NCBI GenBank assembly: GCA_914767715.1
Contig: OU612069.1
Coordinates: 26,783,387-26,843,386, forward strand
DNA length: 60,000 bases
Direction of reading: 5' to 3'
DNA from: Membranipora membranacea
Taxonomy: Eukaryota > Bryozoa > Gymnolaemata > Cheilostomatida > Membraniporidae
Each line of letters opens with the position of its first letter. The stretch's first letter is position 1. Positions 24,352-36,600 of this stretch are shown here, one piece after another. The position numbers were made by a program, and so were the translations under genes. The notes under the pieces are model-generated. The model saw only the letters and a list, made by a program, of their open reading frames with translations, had not been told where the DNA came from and searched no databases.

Positions 24352-24627
24352 ATGGGGATTATACAAAGCTGCAAATCAAGAAATAACACACACCAGCATG
24401 AGGCCACTGAAGATGAACCTCTGCTTCAGCCAAGCGATGGCAACCAGAACAGTTATAGCCAGAACAGAACCAGAACAGAAGCTGGCAATAGCTGGATTGA
24501 TTATGAGCGACTTTCTTAGATGCATTGCTTTTCGCTCTGTGGAAATTTGGTTACCACTAAAACTTTGGGATCATGTTCCCTTGTTTGCTCCAGAAGGACA
24601 ACTAAAATCTGATTATATCTCAATAAG
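24352..24627 (+). CDS. Transporter exon 1 (N-terminus and TM1)
   Basis: The ATG at 24352 has a fair context (GAAAATGG) and opens a frame with EDEPLLQPSDG. TM1 (LAIAGLIMSDFLRCIAF) and the linking loop VPLFAPEGQLKSDYIS lie in the next frame, which joins exon 2 in phase at the donor AATAAG|GTAATG. An alternative ATG at 24398 lies in the TM1 frame. Confidence 0.65.
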
Positions 24628-27600
24628 GTAATGAAGAGTTGGTATTGCTTGACTGGATGAAGAGTAAACAGGTTGCTGGAGGATAAGTTTGTGAAATATT
24701 TGCTCACGTGCATTCTTTCTGGCATCATTTTCTAACTGGTTAATTCTAGTTGATACTAAATAATATCCGGGCATCATCTTCATGAATGCTGCATGGTGAT
24801 CTTGATTTTATTCTTACACATCAAATGGCCTAGCTACTTTGCAATCACAACTGACAAAGGTCTGAGGCACACATTTGAACTTGGCCCACTAGCTTATTGA
24901 GCTTAAGAACTGGATATTGAAAGTTAAAGGCAGGCAGGATGGCGTAGTGGTTATGATAGAGCAGCTAAATAAAAAATGATTTACATATTTACATTTACAT
25001 TTATAAACATCCCACCTGTCTATCAAACATTAATATTTCATTTTAGCCTCCGTTTGGTGCCGATTGCATCACAAGTTGTGCAAAGTCTATGTGCACTTGT
25101 GTTCGGAGTGGTCTCGGATTCTTGTGTTCGAAAAACAAGAATGTTACTCACAGGCACCGTAGCGATGTGGTTTTGGTGAGTTACTAGATACTCTGACAAT
25201 TTTCTCACGCATATGTTATTGACAGGATAGTGTAACATAGTTTGCCAAACCCTGAAAAGATTTAGGCTTAGGTTACTGAAGCTACAATAATAATGTATAA
25301 TAGAACAGTATCCAATCTATCACCAATATGCCCTTTTGACTTGATAGTTATATCTCATTGTTAATTTGACTATCAAACTTGAACTTCTTCTTTGACTTAT
25401 TTCGTGTGGTTCAATATATGCTTGACTAGGCTAGGGTGTGACTGTGACAGACATTCTTAATTTGTTGGTTAAAATTTCAGAGTTTAGTCGGGGACACTTT
25501 GCCCTCGGTTTTAGGCAGGTTAGAGCACAAGTGTAGGTTCATCATGTCCAAGCTGTCAGTGGGCAATGGGATTCGAACCCATGAAGACTGGCGCTCTACT
25601 CCCAAAGTTGGAGAACAATCTAACATGTGTGAACTTACCAGGTTGTTGTTGCTATTGTTGTAGCTTATCATGCCTGTCCCGCCCATAAAATTACCAAGGT
25701 CTAGTTCTGCAGCAGAACACCAAACCAATAGAGCAGCCAGTACAGATTTTGAGTAACAGGTCATTGGATACATTTGCAAGAGGCAGGACTAGCTTCATAC
25801 ATCCGAGCCAATCTTGCTAACCGAAAATTTTCTCTGGTATAAGAAATTGGTGTAACAAAATCGCAGCAGATGAAGATGAATTATTATTTGGATAAATAAT
25901 TACTAATTGAATGCCCCGTCTAGGAATTCCCTTATTAAGATGCTCGATTCAAACTTAGTAAGAAAGGGAAATGGAACTAGATATAAGATCAGAATTATAA
26001 TAAGGACATAGTACAATTTTTTTTGGCTTAAGTACTTAGTCAGGTCAAACTATATGAATCTGCCCCATTTTCCCAATGTCATTTTCCCACCTAGCCATTT
26101 TCCCACCTCCCGTTATCCCACTCTGCCGTTTTCCCACCTGGACATTTTCCCACCGAGCCATTATCCCATCTGTTTGATTTCCCACTGTGCCATTTTCCCA
26201 CCTGGACGTTTTCACACCAATCTAGTTTCCCACATGGACGTTTTCCGACCGATTCATATTTCCACCCAGACATTTGCTCAACAAGCCATTTTCCCACCAA
26301 GCCGTTTTCCCACCAAATGATTTTCCCAACAGGACAATTTCCCAACCAACAATTTTCCCAACAGGACACATTACCACAGTGCTGTTTTCCCACGACAAAA
26401 ATTTTTCACCGCACAGTTTTCCCTTTGTAGCCTTTTTTCAGGCTAAGCCGTTCACATTTCACCAATAAGTGAACAATTTTCACATCAAGCCAACAGGAGT
26501 GAAGAAATGAAAATGAAAATGTGAGTTGATTTTATTAGTAGCGGATTGATTTTGATTTGAGATTTTAATTGCACGAGTTAGTCCAAGTGGTTGATTTTAT
26601 CAAGATTGCCTCCTTGTTATAAATTACTTTTTTGACAAACAAATCAATCTTGCCTTTGCCAATTCTCAAAAGTTTTGAGCCATTTAATCATTGACCGGGC
26701 TGAATCATATCAACGGTTATTGGCCATATCACTCTACAAAATTAAGCTTTCTTCATATGTTATCCACATGGCTTTCGGTAAAGATTGTTTTACTAGTTTA
26801 CAAGCTTTTATCAATCAACCACCAAACAATGTAAAGAAAATTCTCACTCTACGTATCTTGACACACACGATCCTTTCCGAGATGGCAATGAATCGTATTC
26901 AAGTTACAACAATTATTTGTTTTGACTAGGGCCCCTTCCTGCTTTTACCATATTAGCCGTTTGATACATTAGAATTGTTTCCACTTGTAAAAAGAAGGGA
27001 CAACTTCCTGCAATACTAAATGCGATTGGTGATCACCAATAAGCGTGAACATATATGATTGCATTGAAGAATCTGTGCTGTTAAATAGGGGTGGTCATTT
27101 AAAGCAGACAAGGCATAGATGATGCCACTACGAATACAAATACAAAGCTTGAAAATTAGGTAACTGACAAAATTCCATTTGCAAAATCTTCTCATTATAG
27201 CACTGCACTCCAGCTATTAAAAAATAGTAAAAGGAAACCCCATGTTCAAATAGGGGACGAATTCTCTTGAAACAATTACAGACCTGAATTACTATTTTAT
27301 AATTTTTTTCTCTAAAAATATTCGACCATAAAATATTATAGAGGAAATTATTGATATGTGGTATAATTGACAGTGCCCTTAGGCTATCGGAACCATATTT
27401 ACGCCAGTGAGTTTTATTTGTTAAAATTGTGAACTTAGACAAATATCGAAATAGGACTTCCCCTATCAATAAATATCAACTGAATTTATAGGAATTATGC
27501 TAGCTCCTCTATTTCATCAGGAGATAATCAGACAATAACTGAAGTCATGCTGCAATTGTAAAATTTGGGAGTGATGTCACACAATCCAGTTTGGTGCGGA

Positions 27601-30600
27601 AACTTAGTTATAACAAATTAGAACAACACTTGCCATAACAATGCACCCTAGAATTTGATCATATCATATGCTGGTGTGTGCAGGGGATTGGAATGAACAA
27701 CCGCTGGAATGAACTCCGACGGGATTGAGATTAGCTGGAATGAACATAGAAAGTGCTGGATTGAATGTCGACTACATTAGTATATAGAATCAACTTCTAC
27801 TCCTGACTTTCACCTTTGAAAATTCTCCGAGTCTCATCGTCTGCCGCGACGACCGGTATATAGGGAAACTTCTCACCCTCCCCACCGAACTTAGCTTGTC
27901 AAGACCGGCTACCGTTACCGGTACCAAACAAAATAAATAAATATAAATGGTACCAGATGTGCAGCACATGTGGTTTGGCATTGCAATATTGAATTGCCTT
28001 AGCCTAATCACAATCTATACATTTAAACCGAAACCTTGATTGTGACAAGCATTGTTATAGTTATTGTTCATAAGATGAACGCTGGTTCTTAAAAAATTAT
28101 TTTTGAGAGTTGCTCTCTTGTTGACTCTTTATACCAACTAATGTAGTCGGCGTTCAATCCAGCACTTTCTACATTCATTCCAGGATTTTTGATTTTCAAA
28201 CCAGACTACGTTCATTCCAGTTAGTTCGATCCCGTCGATGTTTGTTCCAGCTGATGTTCATTCTAAGATTCTGTGTGCATCTTCTATTTACAAACCCGTT
28301 CCTTAGTTGAACACAACTATACGTTATTTCAAGGAATCGTACAAGAGCAAAGTTGTTAAAAATCATGAGAAAACTGTTCAAGTCATTTTCTTAACCTCGA
28401 TCAGCATTTTTAACACCAACGGTCATAGACTTTAGGATTCTAGAACAAAAAAAGAACGACAAAACTTTTATGACGAGACTCTAACACTACTTTCAATTAA
28501 CATTTTTAATGCCTGAAAAAGAGTTGAAGGAAGAGAAACAACAAATTAAAAAGAAGCTACAAGCGTTCATTTGAAAAAGAAAACCATGGTGGGAAAATGG
28601 CAAGTGGGAAAACGTCCAGGTGGAAATATGGATTGGTGGGGAAACGTCCAGGTGGAAAAATGGTTTAGTGAGAAAACATCCAGGTGGGAAAACAGCTTGG
28701 TGAGAAAACATCATGATGGGAAAATAGATTGGTTGGAAAACATCCCGTTGTGAAAATGGATCAGTGAAGTGAGAAATTGTCCTAGTGGGAAAATGTTGAG
28801 GTGGGAATATGGCTTGGTGGCAAAATGGCTTGGTGGGATAAAGAGAGATGGGAAAATGGCCTGGTGGGAAAATGACATTGGGAAAATGTCCGGATACCAT
28901 ATATCCATATATCTGTCTATCACCTTATTCCTCCTTTATCAGCTTTACATACATAGCCGGAGTGATGTTAGAAGCTGGTTATAAACTAAACTGTAGACTG
29001 AACAGGACGCTAGATGGAAAGCAGTATCCGCACTGTAAATTAGATGACCTTATCTCAACTGGGAGAGCGAAAGGAAAAGATGTAATAATATTATACATGT
29101 CTGTGATATTAGTGCTTTCTTGCTTCAAATCTATGCTTATGACAGCAACACCAGCGTTAGCTGGGGACCAGGTAAGCATTTATTTCGTTGGAGTATTGCG
29201 AACTGTTCACCACGCAAAAACATTCCAGGTACTCTTGAAAATACAGTAAACTGTCCTAGAGACAGATAACAATTGCAACAGGCCCAATGTAAACTGCCCC
29301 CCCCCCTCTTATTGTAAACTCTCCTCCCTCTATTGTGAAATGTGTCCTCTATTGTAAAGGGTTCCCCCTAAGTTGCTGACTGTCCCATCTAAAGGTTCTA
29401 TCAATGGTAGGGTCAGATCATCTATCCGGTGCACACTGTGATGTACTGGCTGCCATTATGATGATTTCAGGGGTACAATGTGATGTAGGTTGTATCTTAT
29501 TTAAATATTGATTACGGTTATTGAGTGTTAAATTTCCCTCGTAAAGCACCTGATAGAACTATTTTTCATGGACACGAGTTGTCGGTGGGACTCTTAAGTT
29601 TGAAAGATGTCCAGTTTGCTAAGGACATGTTGAATAGATTTGGTTGGTTTACAGTAGGCCTGTTGCTATTGTAAAACGTCCCCAGAACAGTTTACAAAAA
29701 AAGTGTCCTGGGGTTGTTTTCGCACTGGAAACAATTTGAAACACTGCACCGTCTACATTGTTGTCAATGCTCATTATTCTGTCTTTTTAGATTGTATTGT
29801 TGTTTTAGATGAGAGAAAGGGAGGCATTGAAACCGCTCTATACATTATATTTTTGGTTTTGGACACTTGGAGACACAACAGCAATCATCATCATTGGTTT
29901 GATCAGACTATCTTATGATGATATAAATATCACTCAGGTGACAGAGGATCTTCAGGATAAATTCCGCTTCATTTTTGTCTGCATCGCAGTTATGACCTTG
30001 GTAGCATCAACACATAGCACATTGATGATATTTTCTGGTAAGTTGGATCATTGATGCTTACTTTGTCGATACCATAGCAATTACAAAAATCTCAGTTTGT
30101 GCCAGTTCACTGCACTTCACATCACAAATGGAAGTATGAAATTTTGCAACCGGTGCTGAAGCATTAAAATTGATATAAATTTGTATCTTGTTTTAGTTAT
30201 TTTCTCAAAGTCTGTAAGAGAACCTCGATCTGATACAAGTGTCATCGTAGACACTTTTGGGATATGGAAACAGGCCTGGAAAAGAAGAGAGTGAGTAGAA
30301 CTGTATGAATGTACTAATTACAAAACTGGCTGATCAAAGCGTCTTTAGAGTTTTACATTGACACCCCTCTGAAGGGCCTAGATTGAGCTTGACTCAATTG
30401 GCCAGCATCTGAAAAACCAGGTTTTTGTAGGAGCTTCATTTGAACAACTTGAGTAAGTGCTGTGTGGGTTTACTCAGAACACAATTTTCAACAACTCCGC
30501 ATTCTCATATCTTCTGCAGCTTACACAAAATCAGTCTCATAGTAAAACTGGCACTCTTTCATAAAAATTTTATGACATATGTGGGCTCTCACAAACTTCC

Positions 30601-33600
30601 CAATATAATACCCCCAGAAATAACAGATGTGTTCACATTGATGCTCTTTATCACCAGTAGGTCTTAAAAACTTCCACCGTTCGCTGGAAAATTTTTCACA
30701 TAAGGGTGCAAAATTGAGCAAATCTATCCATCTCACAGTGAAATAATGTAATCATTTATACATGTGATAATCCCTTTACAATCTTCATTTGACTGCTTTG
30801 CTATGGTAGATTGAAGTCGTTAAAATTTGCCCTGCTGGAATTTCCAGTCCCATCCCACTAAGATGACCTACTTAAAATGAACATGTCCTTTGAATAACCA
30901 ATTCTTCTTCATTCCTTCATTACAAACACCTGCTAGGCATAGTGCGGCGCCGGAACTTTGCCGACCTGCCGACTGCCGACAGGCCTGTTCTCAGATATTT
31001 CAGTCTTAGCATTTGATTTCCAACCTAAATGCAAAATGCAAGTGCATATGCTAACAGTATGCAAGTGTATATACTAACAGTACCCCCAGCACATGTTGGT
31101 TACCCATTTAGGGCAGTGAACTGACTGAACTTACCATGTTTCCTTGCTTCTTCCCCCCTTCTTCCTCTCCATTGTGAAACATTTTCTTTTTGCATGGGGG
31201 CCGCCATCTTTCTTTGAAATGTTTTGGGAATTGCGCTCTCATTCTCATTTTGAAAAGACAACCCTCATGCTTTTTGAAAGAAACATTGCCTTTTTATTGT
31301 TATTCAATAAAATACAAATGTTGGAATTTTTATCCAGTGCATTTCTCTTATTCCTCTTATGCTGCCTGGGATTTAAAAGTGTTATGAGTTTAGCTAAAGC
31401 ATGAACGAAGCTCTCTGGATTCAGGGATTTAGTAAATTGTTTGTATATTTCCGAAATGTATCATAATAGTTTATCGGTAGCCAGTTAAGACAGGTTCACT
31501 ATCATTAAGCAGTGTAGAGCCTCTGCTGGATTGATTATCAATACCCAACTCTACATACCACTGTGTCAGCAAGTTTGGCACAATGCATGAAGATATGAGT
31601 TAGGCACTTCTGACAAGTTATGAAAACTTAAAAAGAGGTCTAGTCTACGCAGCTACAACTGTGACAATATTGTTGTTGAATCTATTGTCAAATGTCTCTT
31701 ACCCATTTCGATTAGATCAAGCCATGGTAAGCGGTTCTGTTTCATACTATTATCAGTTTTACTGGGTTCCATTGCCTTATGTTACTCGCTGCTGAAGAAA
31801 GGCTCATTGACATGAAAAATTTTTTGCCAATTTTATTAACCTTTGGGACCTTTGGGAAGAATTATTAGTCCTAATCAACTATATATATATATATATATAT
31901 AATACATATAGCTATGGGGTGCGACCCCTGCAAGTACTAGGGAGGGAAGAGGTCTAAACATAGACCTAAAAATAGTAAGCCTGTTTTTAGGTCTATGGGT
32001 CTAAACTGTTTGCATAGTATTGCTTGGAACTCTTAGTAGGCACTGATGTGTACTTTGTGATAAGTATCAGTACACAGTTGTTACCATTGTCATTGATTAT
32101 GATCCAGGGGCGTATGCAAGATCAACTCTATCATACACCATTTAAAATTTGTGAGAGTACTTCGGATGGTCACAGAGATTTTATTACTTCTATATCTGAC
32201 TAGCAAAATACATATGACAACCGTAAATCAACAGTGAGAGTGATTTATTGACTTAATGGTCTTGTTCAGACTTATAGTGGGGTTCAACTTGATCTGCTCG
32301 ACCTCTCTGATCTTGTTTCTGTACTAGCCATTAGTGATGATGATCTCCATGCTATTAATGGTAAGACACACCCATCATTCGAAAGTTTCACAGGGAAGAT
32401 AGTCATTGACTTGGTAGCAGCCAAATCAAAAATAATCTCATGCAATTTGGGCTTCATCTTACATTGTTCAATTGCATCTTTTTTTTGCTGCCACACCGCC
32501 AACAATGGTTCGTTATTGGCTCTCGCTTTAGACTACGGCCCGCTGTGGTATTTTCCCCTTCTTGAGTTTAAATATAATATGCATGAAGCTTGGTTTAATG
32601 CAGCAGTTGTCCTCTTTTTGTCAGTGAGGCTGCAACTCCAAAATATTATACATAAATTAAAAATTCAAAATGGCAGCCCCCATGCAAAGAGAAGAGTTTT
32701 CACAAGGGAGAGGAAAAAGCAAGGAAGCATGGTAAGTTCAGTCAGTTCACTGACCTAAATGGGTTACCAACATGTGCTGGGTGTACTGTTAGTGTATGCA
32801 CTTGCATACTGTTAGCATATGCACTTGCATTTTGCATTTAGGTTGGAAATCAAATGCTAAGACTGAAATATTTGAGAACAGGCCTGTCGGCAGTCGGCAG
32901 GTCGGCAAAGTTCCGGCGCCGAGGCATAGTGTGCCTACAAATTTCCAATAACATCACTTACAGAGACAACCAGTTAGAACACAGGTATGATGATGATGGT
33001 GGTGAATGAATGGGTCCAGTCTATTAACCTGAATTGAATAGGGCATAGGGTGGGTGAATGAGAGACAAAGAAGAATGAGACTGAGAATGAAACTCTAAAG
33101 CTGCGTTTACACGTCTGACAAATCGGCTAATAATAACAACTCCGACACAGATTATGAATCTGCTCTATAATCGTTGTCTGTCGACATGTCAACGATACGC
33201 TATTTACACACTGTTCATGCCTAACCGATTTCAACACAAACTTCCAACTCAACTTGTCTCTGATTGGCTAGTGAGACAACTAGTTGGTTTATTCAGTAGT
33301 AGTATTAGCTAGTAACTAGTAGTAACTAGTTAGTAATTCATAGCTGGAGAGTGGAGTCTCCTTCACTAGTCTCCCTAGTTGAAAGGCTACTGTTGTGCCC
33401 CTGCAGACTGAGACTGAGAGGGAGTCATGTATAGTAATGATTCATCATCTGATGAAGATGTTATAATAGCAGCAGCAGCAATAACTGATGCAACTATATT
33501 GCTGTACAATTTGCTGGTAAGGACAAGGAAAGGGTGAGATAAATATAATGATCATCATTACTTATACTCATTTATTGGCTGAACCATTCATAATCGTTAA

Positions 33601-36600
33601 GATCTGTCGTTCACTTGTGACATTGTCACAAGTGAACGATTTTGAACAATACAGATTTAAACACCGATTTAAACACAGATTAACTGTTTACAAGGTCAGT
33701 CAAATCGGTGACCTGTGTCGGAGTTGTTATTATTAGCCGATTTGTCTCACGCGTAAACACAGCTTTTCTGTTTCCTCTATCCACCCACCAAACAAGCTTA
33801 ATCTATTGGTCAGGAGTACATCCACTGTGGAATATATTAGAATTATCTTACTTCTTAGTCTTGGAGAACTGAAATTCAGAATAAATTGTTGTTATCCCAT
33901 TGAGAAAATAGGAAAAGCATGGACACTTATGGGAAAACCATTGAGCTTGAGAATTTGCTTTAGCAAGAATATAGGATTATTTCCATAGAATAGAGTCAAA
34001 TGTTCACTCTTCCCATCAAAAAACTGTACATGCCTATGACCTTTGACTGACCTGGCCAAAATCCAGATGAACACACAACAGATCAATCTTATGGGTGGGT
34101 AGATTATTTTCAGGAAGTATGTTAAAACTAAAAGACTTTTGTTCTAAAATCCTTGGGGATCGTTGGGGCATCAAAACACCACTGCCGCCAACCCAACAAA
34201 TTAGCTTGTCCTTATTTTGCCAGCCAGCTAAAGGAAGGAGAATCCTTTCTTTCAACTGCTGCTCACAAAAATGGTGGAGATTTCCCTGAGCAGGCAGTGA
34301 ATGAGAGGGAGCTTTTTGGGAAGTACTCTCTAGTCATACTCTGTATTCTGCCACTTTCTTATAGTACATGGCTTCCAACAGAATATGTAAGTAAGGGCAT
34401 AGCCCCATATTTTTGACTTACTGCCGCAAGGCGCCACTGAATTCGATCCTTGAACAGCAGACTGTAAATACTGATTACAGGAAAAAAATATCTAAGATAA
34501 ACCTGATCAGTAAATCTCATATAATTTGAGCAAATCACTTTCTATATTTATTCCACTATCAGTTTGCTTTTTTAGCTGAGAAACCGTCTCAGATTCATAT
34601 GAAGTTTCCAAAACTACTCTTTGATTTCTGTCTTTGGTTTGAATCGTATAACTGGCCACATTTTCGTATTTGTTTAAGTCACATAAAACATGATGCTCAG
34701 AACAGGAACATCCGAAAGATCAGTAACCTACAAATTATGATGTTTCTGACCCAAATGTTATTTTTCATAATAATACAGTTTTGCATGCTTTTAAATTGTA
34801 CATTGAGCTAAATCATAAATTACCTATTTAAGAAACATTGGCTTCTCCAAAAAGAGAAATAATTCATTGGCTCTGGGAAGTTCTGACTGTTTCTAGAAAA
34901 AAATACGATTGGCATACAGCCCTGTAATTATTTTGTCACTGATCAACGGTTCTTTCAATTTCAATTTCTATTCTCTAATGTATTATAACACAGGGGTCAT
35001 CTACACCATCAATGAATAAATCAATGGAGTGTGGGAATGAGACACTTTTGGAGCTTGAGACTGACAATGATAGGGTATGTATTTATTTTCATGGTTAAGT
35101 TAATATATAGGCAGCACATAGATTGATAGATTTTTGCAGATTCCAGAATGACAAGGCCACTTAATTCACTGTTAATATTGAAGGTTTCGAGTCGTTGTGC
35201 AAAATGTAAGATCCAAGTAGTAACCTATTTTTCTTTCTTGATAAAAAAAACCCATTTTGGTAAACTTTCAGTTCTGAGACAAGCCGAAGCATACCACACC
35301 AGCAGAGAGACTTATTTTCTTTCTTCCTTAGATAATCTACGAAGGGATCCAACAAATCACATGTTTAGCGGTCATACCAGCAATATATGCTGTCTCATAC
35401 ATGGTTCGCCGTATAAGGAGTATAAACATCAATTTATTCCATCGAATTGTGGCCGGACTATGCTGTATGATCATCGCTCAGATTTGTTATGTCTCACAAA
35501 GTGGTAAGGTTTCATTGAAAGTATATGATGCAGATGTCCAAAGGAATATGTAGTCCAGCAGTTAGTTCTGCACAAGTTATGCAATATTTTGCCACTCAAA
35601 AAATTGTAGCATTTCTCGGTAAGTATTATATATAGTCCTAGAACTTGCCCCTTTTACATCAATGGCACCTATGAGGTTTCAAACCTCATGCTGTAAAAGC
35701 GCACTATGCTAACAACTTGTAGGACTATAGAGAACTTTTAAGATTAATGAACTAAGCAACTTAACTGCAAAATGTAATAATTGTGGTTATGATCAGTAAT
35801 TAATAATATTTGGAAGTGGTTGGATACTGCGCTGGTACAGGACTATGCTTTAATACCTTATAGGTGTCATTGATGAAAGAGGGGGTAATTTCTAACGCTA
35901 CACAACCTACACTACTTACATAATACAACACAACTTACCCATAATTGCTATGAATTCTACCACTTTCAGTATATTGCTACAGCAGTACTAGCTGCTAGAC
36001 TATATATTGCTTAGGCCCTTCAGTCATCTTTAAGTGTGTAACTAAAGCAACCGTAACTGCTCTGGTTAATAAACTTCAAAATGAGCCCAAGAACAGCTCA
36101 GTTGGGCCTGGAGTTATGAAGTAAGTCCTTGCTGAAGTTGACGCTCGCACGCAAAACTTCCGTTGGGGACTTTGATACCATAGACATGCATCTTGTGTAT
36201 ATGTCTACCATTATTAACTTTTCACTCATGTGTTTCCATCATAATTGGATGACACAAGTTATATTCAACATCATGTCATCTGATATAAAAAGAGTAAAAA
36301 GTTGAAGTTAAAGGTGTAATTTATCTTTTGATTATTAGTCATTCTGAGTATCTTAGCCTTCAACTGTTATCTCTCTGTGATCTGAAGTAATATATCTAGC
36401 CATTTGGTTAAAGTGAAAGTCCTACTATTCACTGCCAGGTGATTAGTGCCGCAGGAGATGTGGGTTCGAGTCCCACTGGGGGAGCTTTCATTGTTGATTG
36501 TTCCAGCCCCAAGCACCATCGGGTGTATACCTCTCCTGTGTACTTTTCTACTCACTGACCCATAGAAAGCATGGAAAGACATGCTGACAAGCTGGAAAGA

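Noticed and set aside
26054-26393. Long open frames on both strands (88-100 codons) across the TTTTCCCACC array
   Set aside because: The frames follow the tandem unit and stay open because the unit lacks stops; composition is purely repeat-driven.
28493-28900. 135-codon minus-strand frame with repeated FPPxHFP peptides
   Set aside because: It is the right arm of the foldback element read through its units.
31600-31726. Possible extra transporter exon (hydrophobic stretch, donor-like ATG|GTAAGC)
   Set aside because: It lies inside the TIR element, has no convincing acceptor and its frame has a stop just upstream; the confirmed exons join in phase without it.
32284-32505. 73-codon minus-strand frame as transposase remnant
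   Set aside because: No motif of any transposase family could be pointed out; length is within chance expectation.
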